A DNA stretch of 64,000 nucleotides, taken from Cloeon dipterum (Eukaryota; Arthropoda; Insecta; Ephemeroptera; Baetidae). This document shows, in pieces, positions 47,066-57,644 of this stretch. Within the stretch, counting starts at the first letter, position 1. The number at the start of each line of letters is the position of its first letter. The stretch spans positions 9,180,545 to 9,244,544 of the forward strand of contig NC_088790.1 in the NCBI RefSeq assembly GCF_949628265.1. The letters are read 5' to 3'. The notes under the pieces are model-generated. The model was not told where the DNA came from. It searched no databases and was given only the letters and a program-made list of their open reading frames with translations. The translations under genes and the position numbers were made by a program.

Positions 47066-49415
47066 CTGTACGACGAAAAGAGAAGTTTTAACAGAAAAAC
47101 TGAAGGATTTTGACAGGATTATTAGATATACATTTTTTCATAGGTTCACTGACAATGAATAATGAATATTTCAAGAACTTCCTAGACTTTTTTAAACTAA
47201 GTAAAAAAAGGAAATGCTTAGTCATCATTCATTTTCAAAACAAGTTATAGTTTCATCCAACTAGAAACCACGACAATATTTTTACTCAATTTCAACATAA
47301 AGTAAGTAAACATTGATCCTAGGCTATATACTAGGTTGCATAATAAATTATAGTTTTCATCTATTCTAAATGACAAATTTAAAAATTAAACAAGACATGG
47401 ATGACGAATTAAGTAAACGGATTTAGAAATATGTACTATATTAATATGCTGTCATGTCATCGATTTCTATAATAAAAAATGAAGCAACGACACTGATGAT
47501 GACGATAAGATTTTTGGGTCAAAAAATGTATATCAAATCATTAGAAATAGAAGGCCTTCTTCCCAATAAGAATTAAATACCCCTCAGCAAAGCGAATATT
47601 TTCTACTTGTGTGCACGACAAGATTATGCCAAGTCTAGCTATTTGCAGTTTGCTTGAAGCGAGGATGAATCAGAGTCTGGCTTCCTTAATGAAAATCAAA
47701 ACATAAATCAGCAACGGGACAGCTGCTTCCCGGACGTCACTAGATCCCTTTTCCCAGCACTAAGAGTTTTTGAGACCGATTCGTTCAACTTGAGCCAGCA
47801 TTCGCAACATTTTTAAGAAAAATTCCTCGATTTCGTTTTTAAATTCAGTCTTGAGAACTGCGAGATGAGAGACTAGATCGACACGCGTTTCGCCCTGATC
47901 GAGCCCGAGTGTCCATCTCGTTTGTCCGGCTGGCCTCGAGCCAGACGTCTCTTCTCTCTCTCTCTCTCGCTCTCCTACACGTTCATTTCTTCTTGCTCTC
48001 TCTGGCTTTAAAGAGAGAAATAAATGCCGTCGCCGCCGGGTTCTATTAATAAATGTGGGCCCGACACACACTCACTTGCTGACTCAAAGTGTTTCGGGCT
48101 TCACACCCGGAGATCGAAAGTTTGCATTTTTATTTACAAACACGTACTGCAGAGCATTTTTCACAGTGTCTGCTCTAAATATTATTTCAATAATCTCAAA
48201 AATGCAAAGCATTGTATTAGAAGAGTGATCGTCAATATTCATCAAGAAGCACACGAGATAAAATGGAGGCTCAAATCCACAGCTCGCAGTTAAAAATTAT
48301 AAAGGTGGATGATAGAATATACAATTTGACTTATAAATAAGTTTAGTCTCCAAATCCAGGTTGAATAACCTAGAGAGCTGATTATCATAATATTATGAGA
48401 CAATTTATCGTGGTTTGTTTTTGATAGATACATAATATGTGCATTCATGCTTGAGCAACTGCAAAATAATTATCTCATAACAGCAAAATTACCATGGCAA
48501 ATAAAATGGAGACATTAAGCAATTATTTCACCAGCATTATCTACAAAACTAATTAATTAAGAGGACAACATAAAAATGATATTGCATCAAAAAGGACTGC
48601 GCAAAACACAGACAAGTCGCCTGCATATCAAGAGCTGAAACCTAATTTGGGCGCATTTGTGACCTTGGACGTCCCCTCCAGCGACTTTGGAGGTGATGCT
48701 GCAAATCACCGATAAGTCAACAAAGATTGTCGCGAATCAGAAGTACAGTACGTGTTCATACACGCAGTATTTATTCTATCGAGCATACACGATATAGGCA
48801 GCGATGACCTTACGAGGGGCATAATCTCAACCCAATTTTCGTCTCCCGGTTCCTTAATATGCTAATTGGACTTTTTAAAAACACACCTGACAACATTAAA
48901 AATTGATTCCAACAGTGGTACTCACTTTGAAAGTCTAACGCTACGGAAAAACGACGAAAAACACGCCCCGAGCAGGAGTCATCATGGACAAGATCCGACG
49001 TTGGTGGCCATATTGAATTATTGAAAATAGGATCATACGAAAAAGTGTTGCCAACTTTCAGGCCTCTTACAACGTAAGATGTTAAACAATACACTTGACA
49101 GTCATGAAACTCAACACGAAAGTTTTTAGAAACAATCAATTCATTTAATTTTTCATTGATTGTATAATATTTATTATAATTTTAATAAACTTAAGCCACT
49201 AAAATACACGCATTAGAAAAACTAACTTTGAGCAAGTGGTAGCTTCCAATAGTGAGCAGTTTTAGCCACGCCCACATAGCTTACAATTCGCACGTGTTGT
49301 GGTCGCTACTCGTTATCTTTGCTGTTTACAGTTGCTTCAGCTTCATTCAGTCTCACAATCAGCTTAATTTGTCTAGGCCTGCAGTTTGTGTGATTGACCG
49401 TAAAACCTCTTAAAG
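47066..49415. promoter_or_regulatory. Divergent promoter region of USP47 and the RRM gene, with USP47 5' intron
   Basis: A minus-strand donor AAA|GTGAGTACC near 48920-48928 and the acceptor CGTACAG before the USP47 ATG (47065) suggest a USP47 untranslated exon at about 48.93-49.0 kb and a 1.9-kb intron. The RRM gene starts at 49416 on the other strand, so about 400 bp serve both. A CT-rich tract (TCTCTCTCTCTCTC) lies at about 47952-47968. No further gene recognised. Confidence 0.45.
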
Positions 49416-49868
49416 ATGGACCAAGAGCCAGACAAAATACTGTTGTCGAAGAAAGAAGGCAAAGGCAAGAAAAGAGACAAGCAAGCGGGAAAAGAAAAAC
49501 AAGAAATAGATCCCAACAAAAAGTTGTACCTTCGATTTCCGCACAAACTCCCCGAGTCTATCGTGATAAAAGAAATGCACCCTTTAATCAAAAACGTCGT
49601 TTTACCAAGACAGAAAAGTGCAAGGTAAATTAATTTGAGAGTTCTGCTCACACAGTGCTTTTTCACACCATTTTCCTCCTGCAGATTTTGCTTCGTAGAG
49701 TTTCAAAGTGAATCTGATGCCCAAACAGCAATGAAAGCTTTGAAAGACTATAAGACTGCCAACGGCAAGCAACTGTTCCTGAGCCTTGGACGCAAGGCTG
49801 AAGAAGCGCAGAGCGGCAAGGTTACATTTCGTATTCAAAGGACAGGAAGGAAGAATGTGTCTTTGTGA
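49416..49868 (+). CDS. Small single-RRM protein, unnamed
   Basis: Two exons, 49416-49624 and 49685-49868, give 130 aa; the phase-2 join reads QKSAR|FCFVEF. The first 33 residues are lysine-rich (KKEGKGKKRDKQAGKEKQE), like a nucleolar or nuclear signal. One RNA-recognition motif follows with RNP2 KLYLRFP (residues 35-41), RNP1 ARFCFVEF (about 69-76) and a last strand KQLFLSLGRKAEE. The loop between the first helix and RNP1 is short. The tail FRIQRTGRKNVSL is basic. RNA binding is a family inference. I do not recognise a named orthologue. Confidence 0.85.
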
Positions 49869-49917
49869 ACCGAAAATGTCTTCATCATACTATAACTCTG
49901 GATAAGCACGATTACAA

Positions 49918-49923
49918 TTAAAA
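49918..49923 (+). terminator. Candidate polyadenylation signal (ATTAAA) of the RRM gene
   Basis: ATTAAA lies 50 nt past the stop at 49868. The minus-strand AATAAA for TBCE lies at 49946-49951, so the two 3' ends meet or overlap. Confidence 0.5.
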
Positions 49924-49945
49924 ATACAAGAGATGTAAGTAATAT

Positions 49946-49951
49946 TTTATT
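49946..49951 (-). terminator. Candidate polyadenylation signal of TBCE
   Basis: TTTATT on the plus strand reads AATAAA in the TBCE direction, 95 nt past its stop at 50046. Confidence 0.5.
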
Positions 49952-50045
49952 GTATGAAGTGCACAATCATACATACATATTAATTTGATTATCAGGAATG
50001 CCCAATTAAAGAAGTCCGATCAAATTTAGTATCACATTATTTAAT

Positions 50046-51897
50046 TCACCACTCGACCAGAATGCTGTCATTGTCCTCGATCGAATAAAAGGCCAAGTCC
50101 TTAAGGTCGTTGTCAAACTCGTACTTAATGTCCGGCTTGTCCTGACAGATGTAGCTCAGCTTTAGCCTGTTGGGTGCGGACGGCAGCAGCTTCGGCATCA
50201 AGCCCCTCAGTCGCTGGACCTTCATGGTCCTTGGCAGTTTTTTCTCCAGCTGCCCTATCTGATCGAGCTGGGGACACTTGATCACCACACTGATCAGAAG
50301 GTTTGGCTTCTTCTGGCCGCCCACCTCGGACGCCTCTGGGGCTCCGTGCACATCAACCAGTCGCTGGTAGCACGGGTGCGCCTTTAGGAATTTGTTCAAC
50401 TCCTGCGGGTCGGCTCTGCAAGCCAGGAACTCCATTCCGTACTTCTTGAGGTAATCGAAGGCGGCCCCCTTCTTTTCAGCTGCCGTCACGCACACCTTGT
50501 CCAGGGTCTTCAATTTTTCCAGTCGGCAGATTAAGATCTGCCTGTTGGTTTCTGGGTTTTCAGCGCTTAGAACTGGATTTTCTTTAAAAATCAGTTCCTC
50601 CAACGAAGGCAGTATATCTAGGTTGCTAACTGACGCCCATTCGGACACTTTGTTGCCTGTCAAAAACAGAGTTCGAAGCTGCGGAAAGTCATCCTGTGAC
50701 AATACTGGAATTGACGGAATCCTGTTGTTGTTCAAATGCAAAATCTGTAAGTTAGGCAATTTGGACAAACTATGCACAGCTTCCCACGACCCTAGTTGAT
50801 TCCCCTCCAAATCCAGCTCCTGCAGGAATGGCAGATTCAAGTACGTGAGGTTGCTGAGTCTGTTGCGAGGCACTTTTAAAGATACCAAATTGGGAAAGAG
50901 ATCTGCAATGTCTTCCAGCTGTTCTAAATCCATATTCGCGGCAACTAGATTTTCTATCCTGGCGAATGGTTCTTTTGGCCCCGCCCAGGAGTTGAATAAA
51001 TTGTGGCTAATGAGAAGGGTTTTGAGGCGAGGCAGTTGCTTCACAATAGACGCAAGGTCTTCTACGTTGGACAGCAAGTTCTTGCTGACGTCCAGCTCCT
51101 CGACTTTGGGACACAGCTCCGACAGTCTGCTGTCGCCATCCCTGATTGCCAGGCCACTCAGGACCACGATTTGCAGACTGTGGTGGTTGCTGATCTTCTC
51201 CAGGTGCTTATCAAAGCCGACGAACTCAGCTGTTTTGAGCACGCCAGAGCTGCCGGTTCGAAAGCTGGTCAACTGTGCCTCGAAGTTGGACTCGTAGTGC
51301 TCAAGCAGAGCTTCAGAACAGCACCGGCCCAGTGTCACTTTGTGCAGCCTGACGAAGGAGCCAGCTGTAGGATGACTGGAAGCATTAAAAAAAGAACATT
51401 AAAATAAAGTTCCTCTGCAACTGCAGTCCATCAAAAATATTGAAACAAAGTTTCAGAAAACAGGCGTGAGTCTGAATCATACCTCAACTTTTTATGAAAT
51501 TGAGGTAACACTTGAGGGAACGGTCGGGGTAATGCGTCTAATTTAAACCCACCCAACAAGTATCGCAATAAAAATACATGGGGATTACCGCCCTTCCTGT
51601 CTAGCAAAATAAAATATTCAAAGTCAAAAGGATTTTATTGGATTTATTCCCAACAGGACGTGTTAAAAAATAAAATGAAATTTGCCAAAGTCATTACAAA
51701 ATGGACACGTACTTTGTATCAAAATACTTTCGTCCCTGGTGGACGCCGTCGTGTTTGCCCCTCAAGGGCTCGTCCCACTCGACGCCCAGCCAGCGTCCGG
51801 CGCCTGCACCCTCGATCTCGCCGTCGTAACGCACCGTCCCGCGGTGTCCGTCGCACGCGACCCGACGTCCGACGACGCTATCGCTGTCCAGCGTCAT
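50046..51897 (-). CDS. TBCE: TBCE, tubulin-specific chaperone E
   Basis: Two exons, 51897-51713 and 51375-50046, give 504 aa (human about 527). The donor AA|GTACGT and the acceptor CTTCCAG join as YFDTNHPTAGSFVRLHKV, matching the family. Residues 1-80 hold a CAP-Gly domain with the GKHDG signature and GRWLGVEWDEP. A leucine-rich-repeat block follows from about residue 130 (VEELDVSKNLLSN, LKTLLISHNLF, LQELDLEGNQLGSW, LQILHLNNNRI, LRTLFLTGNKVSEW), then an LRR cap and a C-terminal ubiquitin-like domain ending DNDSILVEW. TBCE folds and dissociates alpha/beta-tubulin with TBCC, TBCD and TBCB. I chose ATG 51897 (SVVGRRV follows); upstream in-frame codons start with GTG only. Confidence 0.95.
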
Positions 51898-52716
51898 TGA
51901 GGCTACCTCGGACACAAGAAGACCGGCGGCAGGTGGCCGATTTTGTGTCGCAGACAAGGACACTCCTTTCTTTCCCTGGACGCGCCCACACTATTATGAG
52001 TGTTATGCTGGTTAGGTTGATTTTTGTTGTTTTTCTTACGGTGCTTACGAGTTGCAGAGCCATCTGGCGAGTGGGGTGACCAGTTGGCAGAGTTTGTCGC
52101 GGGAAAGAGGCGTGCAATAAAGGCCACTCAATCAATGATTTTCTCGATTTTCTGTAGTGGGCGCAAATAAGCGACAGTTCCCAAAATTCTTTGACAAAAT
52201 GGAAAACAAAACTTTGTGATACAAAACTAAATGTAAAAGTCTTTGGGTTACTATCCTTTTGTATCCCATAATTTATTTTAAGCGATAAAAAGGATAAAAA
52301 GCTTATATTCATATACTGTAGTGTATTTAATTTTATTTAACTGATTATATCACCATAGCATATTGCTGAAACTCGTCAGCATAACAATGAAACATGAGTG
52401 AAACACACAGAGAGTAAAAAATTCCGGAAAATTAACAAAGCCTCCCCAATAGCCTTGCAATAATATTCTCTTTCGAAAACTGATTTAAAATTTGAAACCA
52501 CCTATACACTTTGAGGCCGCATTTGATTTATTACAAAATACCTATTAATTTCCCTCCACCCCCGACACTCTATCTTGAGGCAAAACAAGGTCGTTCGCAA
52601 ATTATATTTCACGCATTTCACACACGCGCTGAAAAGGGGCTGCGATAAATCAATGCGCTTTGGCAGACAAGCAATGAAATATTGCCCTGGCGCACTCGTC
52701 CCACTTCCCATGCACC
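51898..52716. other. Space between the GKAP-domain gene and TBCE
   Basis: Holds the TBCE promoter and the 3' UTR of the upstream GKAP-domain gene (minus-strand AATAAA at 52527-52532). A plus-strand open frame here is antisense to the TBCE start and was not accepted. Confidence 0.45.
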
Positions 52717-54335
52717 TCAGTCGATTTTTTTGCCCTCGTATATGGAGACGGTGATGTCGTCGTCGCTCTTGCCCATTTCGGCAGCCTGCGAGCGCATAAT
52801 TTTACGGAGCTCGGCTCTCTGGTGTTCGCGGCGTTCCAGATCGGCTTGGGCGTTCTTGGTTGGCGCCGGCGGCTCGATCAATAGCTTCATTTTGCTCCCT
52901 TTGCGTTCTAGACCAGTTTCCTCGTCGCTCACTGTCAACTCCTGCAAAATAATTATTTATTGCCAGATCAAACAACGCGGATGTTATAAATATTAATAAT
53001 TTGGCTAATTAAATAAATTTGGTCAAGGTAAACATTCAAATGTCGTGTTTTTGATTGCGACAATGATGGATAACTTATTAATTATTCATTTCGTCAACAT
53101 TACCCACTCCCCACTCATTTTGTGTTTTCTTTCCATCGATGTATATGTCATTTGAAAATATATTTGGAAGATGTAAATAAGTAAAATCTATTAAAATATT
53201 TTTGTTTAAACTTTTAGATGTGCTTAACTGTTCCAATAATATGGTTTGGTACCCAATTTTCAACATAGTGTTGTATACTTTCAGGAAATATATTAAGGCT
53301 TAAAATATGACCATACAAACATAATTATTATTTAATTATTTCTGTTCATAACAATAAAAATTTGACGCTTGGTCTACAGGGCCTACAATAATACATTATA
53401 ATAATCAATCCATAAATCTTGAAATAATATAGAGTAAAATATTCTAGATTGACTAATCTGTGGCCATGACCCTCAATGCAAGTCACCTTAGAAGATTATT
53501 GACTCCATCAAAGTTGATTTTTATCTAATTGTAAGCCATTCAAGAAAGTTCCTTAAAAATATCTAAAAAGAAAAATATTAAATTTATTGGTTACCTCGAA
53601 AAAGGGATATAATTATACAATATTGTTAACATTATTTAGTAATATCAATTAAATTCTAAACAAACGCAAGGATTTTTAATATTTGAACAATTTAAACGGC
53701 TTAATTTAAAAACACATTTTTACCGGTACTTCCTTCCAGCCATGCTCTCTCAACCTCTTTATGCTGTCAAACATTTCGTCAAGGTCGGCTACTTGGACCG
53801 AAATAATCTCAAAAAAGCTCTTCAAATCGTCCAAATGCACTACTTTTTTGTTTCCTGCACTTTCATTATTAGCAATTTGATTCTGTAAAATCATTTCAAG
53901 TGTTGTTTGGCTTAGATATTCCATATTTTATTTAACCTCTTACCTCGTAGTCCTCAACAAACTGATCGAATTGAGTGAGTTTTTCTTTAACCAGCAATTT
54001 GGACATTCCGCATGCAGTTCTGATTTTGCCCTTGACGTCTTCTGGCAACTTCTTGTCGTGCGTTTCCAAAATCATCAAATACTTGCCAGAAAGTTGCTCG
54101 AAATGCATCGACACCTCTTGGCTCGCCTCTTTCAACAAATCGCCTGTGATGTCATTCTCGTCGCCGCCCTGCAAGTACTCCAGGTACCGAGAGTAGTGTT
54201 CACCGTGCTGATGAAACACATCTAAGTCCGCAAAAACCTGAATTCAAATCATACAAAATTGCAAAGGAATCCATTTTAAAAATTAGTTACTTCTGTGTCC
54301 CCTGAGCAGCAGAGTACGTTCTTGAAAAATGCCAT
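52717..54335 (-). CDS. Short GKAP-domain protein (DLGAP/HURP family)
   Basis: Four exons in transcription order: 54335-54291, 54237-53944, 53882-53724, 52941-52717; phase 0 throughout, 240 aa. The start is MAFFKNVLCCSGDTE. The rest is the GKAP homology domain: HYSRYLEYLQGG, ILETHDKKLPEDVKGKIRTA, GMSKLLVKEKLTQFDQFVED, LDDLKSFFEIISVQVADLDE and SIKRLREHGWKEVP, then a charged helix LERREHQRAELRKIMRSQA. DLGAP proteins are normally much longer and bind DLG and microtubules. This one is almost only the C-terminal domain. It ends IYEGKKID and lacks the PDZ-binding QTRL of vertebrate DLGAP1-4. The CC pair at residues 9-10 could be palmitoylated (speculative). Drosophila relatives are vulcan and mars; I cannot decide between them. 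Confidence 0.85.
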
Positions 54336-56103
54336 TTTCCTCGCAAACTTTGCAGCTACTGCGCTGCCGAATGCTGAAATTCCAGGACACCTTATTTGCA
54401 GTCAACCTGTTGACGGGAAACGATTTGCATGAGCGAGCGGGAATAAGCAAAAAACGTGGACCACGCGGCAGTGGATTGCGTGCTAAAATATTGCTCACCC
54501 AAATTCTACGAATACACGAACGATATCAGATCGAATCACCGAATCAAATGTAAAGAGTGTAACAACGTGTTGTTCATTTACAAAATGAAAAATTCAATAA
54601 TTTAATATAAATAGTGATTTTTCCTTAAAATTTTCACATTTTTCTATCCATTCTGAACATTTTACGAGATCAATTAACTCTTCTGCGAATAGAAAAGCTC
54701 ATATTTTTTGCTTGGATTTCTTCATTGCCATTTAATTCTTATTTTACGTTATATTAAAAAATATTTAGCGCCTTGTAATAACGTAATGCTACTATTTATA
54801 CTATTATTCCAAAATTAACCAACTATTTTCTATGAGTTATTTCTGCTAATTGTATTGAAGAAAAGTTAAATTTAAAGAATAGTTTCAACCATACACAGAT
54901 TTTTTATTGGCCAAAAAAAATTGCTTCAAAAGCTTCAAGATTTGAGAATAAAATAAACAAACGAAATTTCACCTGACGTTGCAACCCCTTCACGCAGACG
55001 TTGAACGTTGTTGAATTTGACGCCTACTCTGTTTGCGCTTGACCGTGAAAATGCAATGACCAAACTCGGTGAGCAAGTGAGCAGCGACTAAGTATAATTA
55101 AGCTGCGCTTGGATGTTTTCGTGCGGTTGCTAGGTGTCATAAATAATCAATATGCCGAAATTCACACACAACAAAACCACGCGTGTTGTCTGTCTATCTC
55201 TCCTATCATAAATATAGAATTGTACGTATGGTATGTGCATCGAGCGGATCGTTGGTGAGAAAACGGACACGCGTCGAAACACCACCCCCTCCCGCGAGGC
55301 CACCCCCACTGCTCGGATAATGCGACCTTTAAGCAGGGTAACCGATGCCAATCAGCGTGTGTCGGTCGAGATCAATCACGTGAGACGTGAATGTACCTTT
55401 TCTAACTCTATGAAAATAATACCCTTGGAAAGGTCATGCTGAGAGCATTAAAATTTCAGTAGGTAACGGAGAAGAAATGTTTAATAAATAATTAAACAAA
55501 AAAAAATAGAGAAATAGACACAAGGGAAGATATTACATTAAATTTACTATAAATATGGGTTTTGCTTCAATAAAATAATATCTAGAGTTAAAAGACAAAT
55601 TCGGTAGTTTAAATTATTAGAGGAAATATAAAAATTTAGAATATTCCTTTTCAGGATTTTGGTACATTTAATTTTAGCTATGCTTCAACAATGATATATT
55701 ATATGAATTTTATTTCACAGGTAACAGATAATTAATACAACATTGAATTGAAAGTAGTTTTCCTTTTTTAATTTGCTCAGCAGCTCATATAGATTTATTT
55801 CTTAATCCAATACAATACCATTCTTCATTATGTGTACATATTAACTACTATCGCTCTTCGTGACTAACGCCTCCTTCTTTGGCTATGTGACCTTTGTTGC
55901 ATTGTAGCGTTGCCGGTTGCATACTGGTCGCTTGGAACCGTTCAATGGTACTGGTGTTCTGTAAATGTATCACAAAAGTTAAAGGAGAAATCGCTCAGAT
56001 ATGATTTAACTTTCTTAATTTAACGATAAATGTATATTTGGGAATTGGATAACGTCCCATTTTATGCTGGCTGCCCAAAGACTTGCTTCAAATTAGTGGA
56101 TTA

Positions 56104-56166
<63 letters not shown>

Positions 56167-57644
56167 CATAATAAACATGTGCAAGCTTTTTTATAAAATT
56201 AATTCTGCAGAGAATTAAAGAATAAAGTGAAGTAAAAATTCTGTTCTGTGTGTTTGTTTCTAAATGTTTTCGTCAGTTAATTCTAGCATTCATCTTCTCG
56301 TAATTTTATTTTCTAGAAAACAAATTGTTTTAACCGAATAATCCAGCAATTATTACTGAATAAATACCATACGCACTAATTTAAAAAATAATCCTTATAA
56401 AATTTGGTATTTAGATCAAAAGCTTGCTCATCACGTTATGAAAAAAATAACTAACTTTGAACTCAAAGTGAAGGCTTGGATTGCAGAAGTAAAATGTCGA
56501 TATGTTCACTTTATAACAAATGTATTTGATTTTTTTATTCCAAGATACATAGTGTTTTAAGATTCATTTTCACATTCAATCATTTACATCCAAATTAAAG
56601 CACATGCTTTCAGTTTTGCAAAAATAGTTAATTGTACATCAATTAATCAAAACAAAGTTGCTGAAATCCCAAACTTTTTTGCTGTTTTTGTGGACAGATG
56701 ATACAATTAATCGCGCTAATTACATCTTTACTATTAAGGTGATCAGAGACTTTAGGAACTCATTCAGCTCTGACCTGGCACAAAAAACTTAAAACAGTAT
56801 GAGGAGGTGAATTACAAAGTAAAACCAAGCACTGCGTAATGCATGAGTTAAGCACCAGTGAAAAGTGGTTAGGTACAATTTGGCTGAGGGCGTGGAAAAA
56901 ATTATTCGGACTCTTTTCAGACAGAAAACAAATTTGGGCTTACAACCTTTGCGTAACAATTTGACGTTTCCGCGTTCTCCTGCTTCCAACACTTCAACAA
57001 AAATCTAATATTCACATATCACAAGACAGCCTCAATAACAAAATCATCAAGACAAAAGAGAGACACTTCTTCTTCTAGGTAATAATATTGTAATATTTTA
57101 ATCGCGACTGCTTGTTAAGCAGTTGCATCTCCGCTTCTGCACAAAATTGCATATTTCTGTTTATCTTCTATTTACACAATCTGTTTACTCAGGGAGAGAC
57201 TAGTTACAGAGTTAATTTAATCAACAAGATGCGTCACATTTATATGGCAAATCGCGCTGCCGCTGTCTGATTAAAAGTTCCAGCTGGGGAAAGTCAATTG
57301 GGCATAAAATATTTGATCAGGATGAAACAACATCACTTTGCAAACGAGAAAAAATTCGAAACATGAGGACTAAATGCAATTTTATTTGCGATTTAAGTAA
57401 TTTTTCACTCCAGACAGGCAGGCGCAGTCTGCATACAATCAGAGACTCGAGTTATCAAATAATTAAAACGAGAAAAGCTCTTCTTAAATTGGCATGCTTC
57501 ACGACGCCGCGTGAAACAATAATTTAAGGCTGCGTCTGCACTCGCTCAAACTTGTGTCCGCGTCACTAGCGATCGTTACCCGCGCTGAATAACAAACGCT
57601 AATGGGAGTGGGTTTGCTATGAATTATTGCAGCAATGGGATGGG
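54336..57644. other. Intergenic region between shroom and the GKAP-domain gene
   Basis: AT-rich. It contains the shroom 3' UTR (minus-strand AATAAA at 57381-57386), a long TA microsatellite and the promoter of the GKAP-domain gene. I looked for further upstream GKAP-gene exons on the minus strand and found none convincing. Confidence 0.45.
56105..56164. repeat. TA dinucleotide microsatellite
   Basis: About 30 uninterrupted TA units, the longest simple repeat in the window. Length in the assembly may be unreliable. Confidence 0.95.

Noticed and set aside
47945-48010. CT-rich tract near a minus-strand frame with GEREREREE-like protein
   Set aside because: A simple-sequence translation artefact; no splice partner.
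51660-52079. 139-codon plus-strand frame rich in Arg and Pro
   Set aside because: Antisense to the TBCE CAP-Gly exon; its composition is that of a reversed GC-rich coding exon.
55130-55442. Pair of opposed frames upstream of the GKAP-domain gene
   Set aside because: No domain, no splice sites, and mirror-image frames on the two strands.
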